From contig CAVHXA010000024.1 in assembly GCA_963639765.1 (NCBI GenBank), forward strand, positions 1-26,662: DNA of 26,662 nt, given 5' to 3'. Every line of letters starts with the position of its first letter. Position 1 is the first letter of the stretch. Origin of the DNA: CAVHXA01 sp963639765 (lineage in GTDB: Bacteria > Bacillota > Clostridia > Oscillospirales > Oscillospiraceae). The translations under genes and the position numbers were made by a program. The notes under the pieces are model-generated. The model ran no database searches, was not told the DNA's origin, and saw nothing but the letters and a program-made list of their open reading frames with translations. Below, piece by piece: positions 24,993-26,662 of this stretch.

Positions 24993-26411
24993 TTACTCAA
25001 ATAGCTCTTTAAGTTCGAAATTGTCTCTATTCAACGTGTTTATCTCGTTGGCAAGCTCTGAATGTTTGGCTCTGAAGGGTGCGGCCTTGGCCTCCTGCGC
25101 TTTCTTCTCTTCCTCGATCTTATTGCTGAGCACTTCCCGCTTTTGCTCCAGAACTTTAATTTGTTCTGCAAGCTGTTTCTTATCTTTGCCGGCGAACATA
25201 CCAAGGCTGTATCGCTTTGTATTTAGATCTATTAACTGCTTGTCGATGTCCTTACACTGATTTTTTATTGGCGTGTCCGAGATTATTTCATCTATTTGCT
25301 TACCAAGCTCGACATATTCGGCCATAAGTTTATCATATTTGGCCTTAAAATCCTCGAGGGCTGCCTCTGCATTCGGATACTTTTCAATGTATGCTTTTTT
25401 TCGCGCTTCCTTTTCTATTGATGCTTTAATTTTATCAATTGCCACTTCATTTTTAACACATTCACTTCTCCTTGCACTAACAGCACTATCGGATAAGCAT
25501 ATATTGTTATGCCATTCGTAGCAATTTTTAAAGGAATTCCAAAGTTGCGTTTGAGAAGCTTTCCCGACAGGGTCCATCAATGCCATATTAAGGTTTTTAT
25601 ATCTAAGTATATCCGCTTCGTTATCTTCAACACTTATAGAGATGGATTCCCTTAAAAGACTGCAGATGTTACCATTCCATTCTTTATATGTATACCAATC
25701 TTTATCGCTTGGGTGAGCAACTTTATTCCAAGCATCGCGGGAAAAATTCAATGCTGCTACAGCTGCCTCGTTCATCATCGAGGCTACCTGATTAAGATAT
25801 CCTTCAGGCACTTCAACAGCATTCCCGCGCCGAAGCAAAACATATAATGAATCGATTAAAATGGAGCGATCATTGATGAACCCTTTGAGATTATCTTCGG
25901 AAGGGTTATTGCCAAAATTATCTTTTCTTAATGGTATGCAGGCTAATCCAATCCGTTTCAACTCATCTACTGCTTGGTTCTTAATACTTTCTTTCTCTTC
26001 TTCAGGTGCGAAGTCAATAGCCTGGCAGAATGAATAAGCCGATTCCTTCATCTTGTTATTGTTAAGCTTTGTGGACCAGCCTATTGCTTGCGCTTTTACA
26101 AACCATGCTTTGTAGCTTGTAGCATCCGATTCAATAATTCTATTGCAGTACCTTTCAGCTTCATCATAATCGGTTGCAGCATAAGCATTGGTAGCCAGCA
26201 AAAACAGGTTATTTAACTGCTGCTGATTGACATCAACTGCAGGAGTACTTGCGGCAGGAGTGGTCGCGGGTGAAGCACTGCTCTCAACCTCTCGTATTAG
26301 GCCGCGAACTTCTTCAACACTGAGCTTCGTGCCGCAGCCCTGGCATGTGAACATGCCTTCGTTTTTCACAAATTCGGTGCATTCGCATATTTCGCAAACG
26401 ATCTTTTTCAT
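24993..26411 (-). CDS. Zinc-ribbon, TPR and coiled-coil protein
   Basis: A 472-aa soluble protein. Its start has AGGAGG six bases upstream. The N-terminal zinc ribbon uses C6-x2-C9 and C23-x2-C26 (VCEICECTEF ... FTCQGCGTKLSVEE), a short module common at the N-terminus of Clostridia proteins. An Ala/Pro/Ser-rich linker follows (about 44-62). TPR-like helices are seen at about 65-130, where ATDYDEAERYCNRIIESDATSYKAWF matches the TPR spacing of small and aromatic residues. The last ~140 residues are a charged coiled coil with a CKDIDKQLIDLNTKRYSLGMF break. No catalytic motif is visible; I infer an adaptor or scaffold. Its promoter shares a conserved block with that of the small membrane gene at 86-559, which links it to the large operon although the importer lies between. 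Confidence 0.8.
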   Translation of the reverse strand: MKKIVCEICECTEFVKNEGMFTCQGCGTKLSVEEVRGLIREVESSASPATTPAASTPAVDVNQQQLNNLFLLATNAYAATDYDEAERYCNRIIESDATSYKAWFVKAQAIGWSTKLNNNKMKESAYSFCQAIDFAPEEEKESIKNQAVDELKRIGLACIPLRKDNFGNNPSEDNLKGFINDRSILIDSLYVLLRRGNAVEVPEGYLNQVASMMNEAAVAALNFSRDAWNKVAHPSDKDWYTYKEWNGNICSLLRESISISVEDNEADILRYKNLNMALMDPVGKASQTQLWNSFKNCYEWHNNICLSDSAVSARRSECVKNEVAIDKIKASIEKEARKKAYIEKYPNAEAALEDFKAKYDKLMAEYVELGKQIDEIISDTPIKNQCKDIDKQLIDLNTKRYSLGMFAGKDKKQLAEQIKVLEQKREVLSNKIEEEKKAQEAKAAPFRAKHSELANEINTLNRDNFELKELFE

Positions 26412-26532
26412 TTGGTTCCTCCTGATGATATCTTTGATTTATTTTGTAATGCATATTGCATCAAAGTTACGGTTACTCTTTACTGTATTGGTTGCCGGAA
26501 ATGTTTTGTTCCGATTGAATTCCTTAATATAT

Positions 26533-26580
26533 ATTATACAAAACTCACTTCCGAAAGTCGTACACAATTTGCACAAAATG
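26533..26580 (-). promoter_or_regulatory. Promoter and conserved box of the zinc-ribbon/TPR gene
   Basis: Read on the minus strand, there is a -10 TATAAT (26538-26533), a 17-base spacer and a weak -35 ACGACT (26561-26556). The -35 sits inside the conserved block 26554-26580, whose minus-strand core is TGCAAATTGTGTACGACTTT. The block matches the one before the gene at 86-559 at nearly every position. The predicted leader is about 115 bases. Nothing else is visible from here to the window end. Confidence 0.6.
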
Positions 26581-26662
26581 AACTTTATTTATTTACAAAT
26601 CGGGGGAAAACAAATAAAAAATTACAGAAAACAGAGACGGAAAACCTAAGATTATCTTATCC

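Noticed and set aside
24805..25260. A 151-codon plus-strand frame
   Set aside because: It is antisense to the zinc-ribbon/TPR gene over most of its length, is Ser/Leu-rich, and its start lies in the terminator hairpin.
1..26662. CRISPR arrays, tRNA or rRNA genes, transposases, integrases
   Set aside because: No regularly spaced repeats, no cloverleaf or rRNA-like stretch and no transposase or integrase motif were seen by eye; a search with dedicated tools was not possible.

Overview
The window looks like a chromosomal or metagenome-derived contig from a low-to-mid GC Gram-positive anaerobe, most likely a gut Clostridia (Oscillospiraceae/Lachnospiraceae type). The reasons are strong AGGAGG-type ribosome sites, consensus sigma-A promoters with AT-rich intergenic DNA, GTG/ATG starts, a lipobox-bearing peptide-binding protein, BspA-like leucine-rich repeats and a zinc-ribbon/TPR protein of a type common in these bacteria. 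This is inference; no rRNA or other phylogenetic marker is present. A run of 10 N (19448-19457) shows that it is draft sequence, and single-base frame errors are plausible.

Region 1 (86-18416) is the unusual part. A small membrane protein is encoded on the minus strand (86-559). Divergent to it, a perfect TTGACA-17-TATAAT promoter (796-824) begins a run of seven large plus-strand genes. In order they are: a membrane protein with two RCK/TrkA-like domains and a C-terminal RyR domain; a TIR domain joined to BspA-like LRRs, broken by two apparent single-base frameshifts; a secreted, membrane-anchored vWA protein with an intact MIDAS; a 1238-aa tubulin/FtsZ-like protein with the SGGTGSG signature; a 699-aa two-TM protein; a 1220-aa multi-TM protein; and a LIM-like zinc-binding HExxH metallopeptidase. 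The last three overlap or abut, and a hairpin closes the run at 18471-18494. A vWA protein beside a tubulin-like GTPase recalls the FtsZ-like membrane-remodelling systems predicted by Makarova and Koonin. TIR and RyR domains recall nucleotide-signal conflict systems. Their combination in one operon, with a putative peptidase, is the main candidate for an undescribed system: probably a membrane-associated, cytoskeleton-coupled sensing or defence machine.

Region 2 (about 18417-24857) is a complete oligopeptide/dipeptide ABC importer: binding protein, two permeases and two ATPases. It has its own promoter, whose -35/-10 spacer contains a G10 tract and so could be phase variable. A stem-loop separates the binding-protein gene from the permease genes, and a bidirectional hairpin ends the unit.

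Region 3 (24993-26411, minus strand) encodes a zinc-ribbon/TPR/coiled-coil protein. Its promoter region carries a ~26-bp element nearly identical to the one in front of the small membrane gene at the other end of the window. The core of that element also lies in a palindrome upstream of the big operon promoter. This suggests that the three units form one regulon, with the peptide importer lying between its parts.
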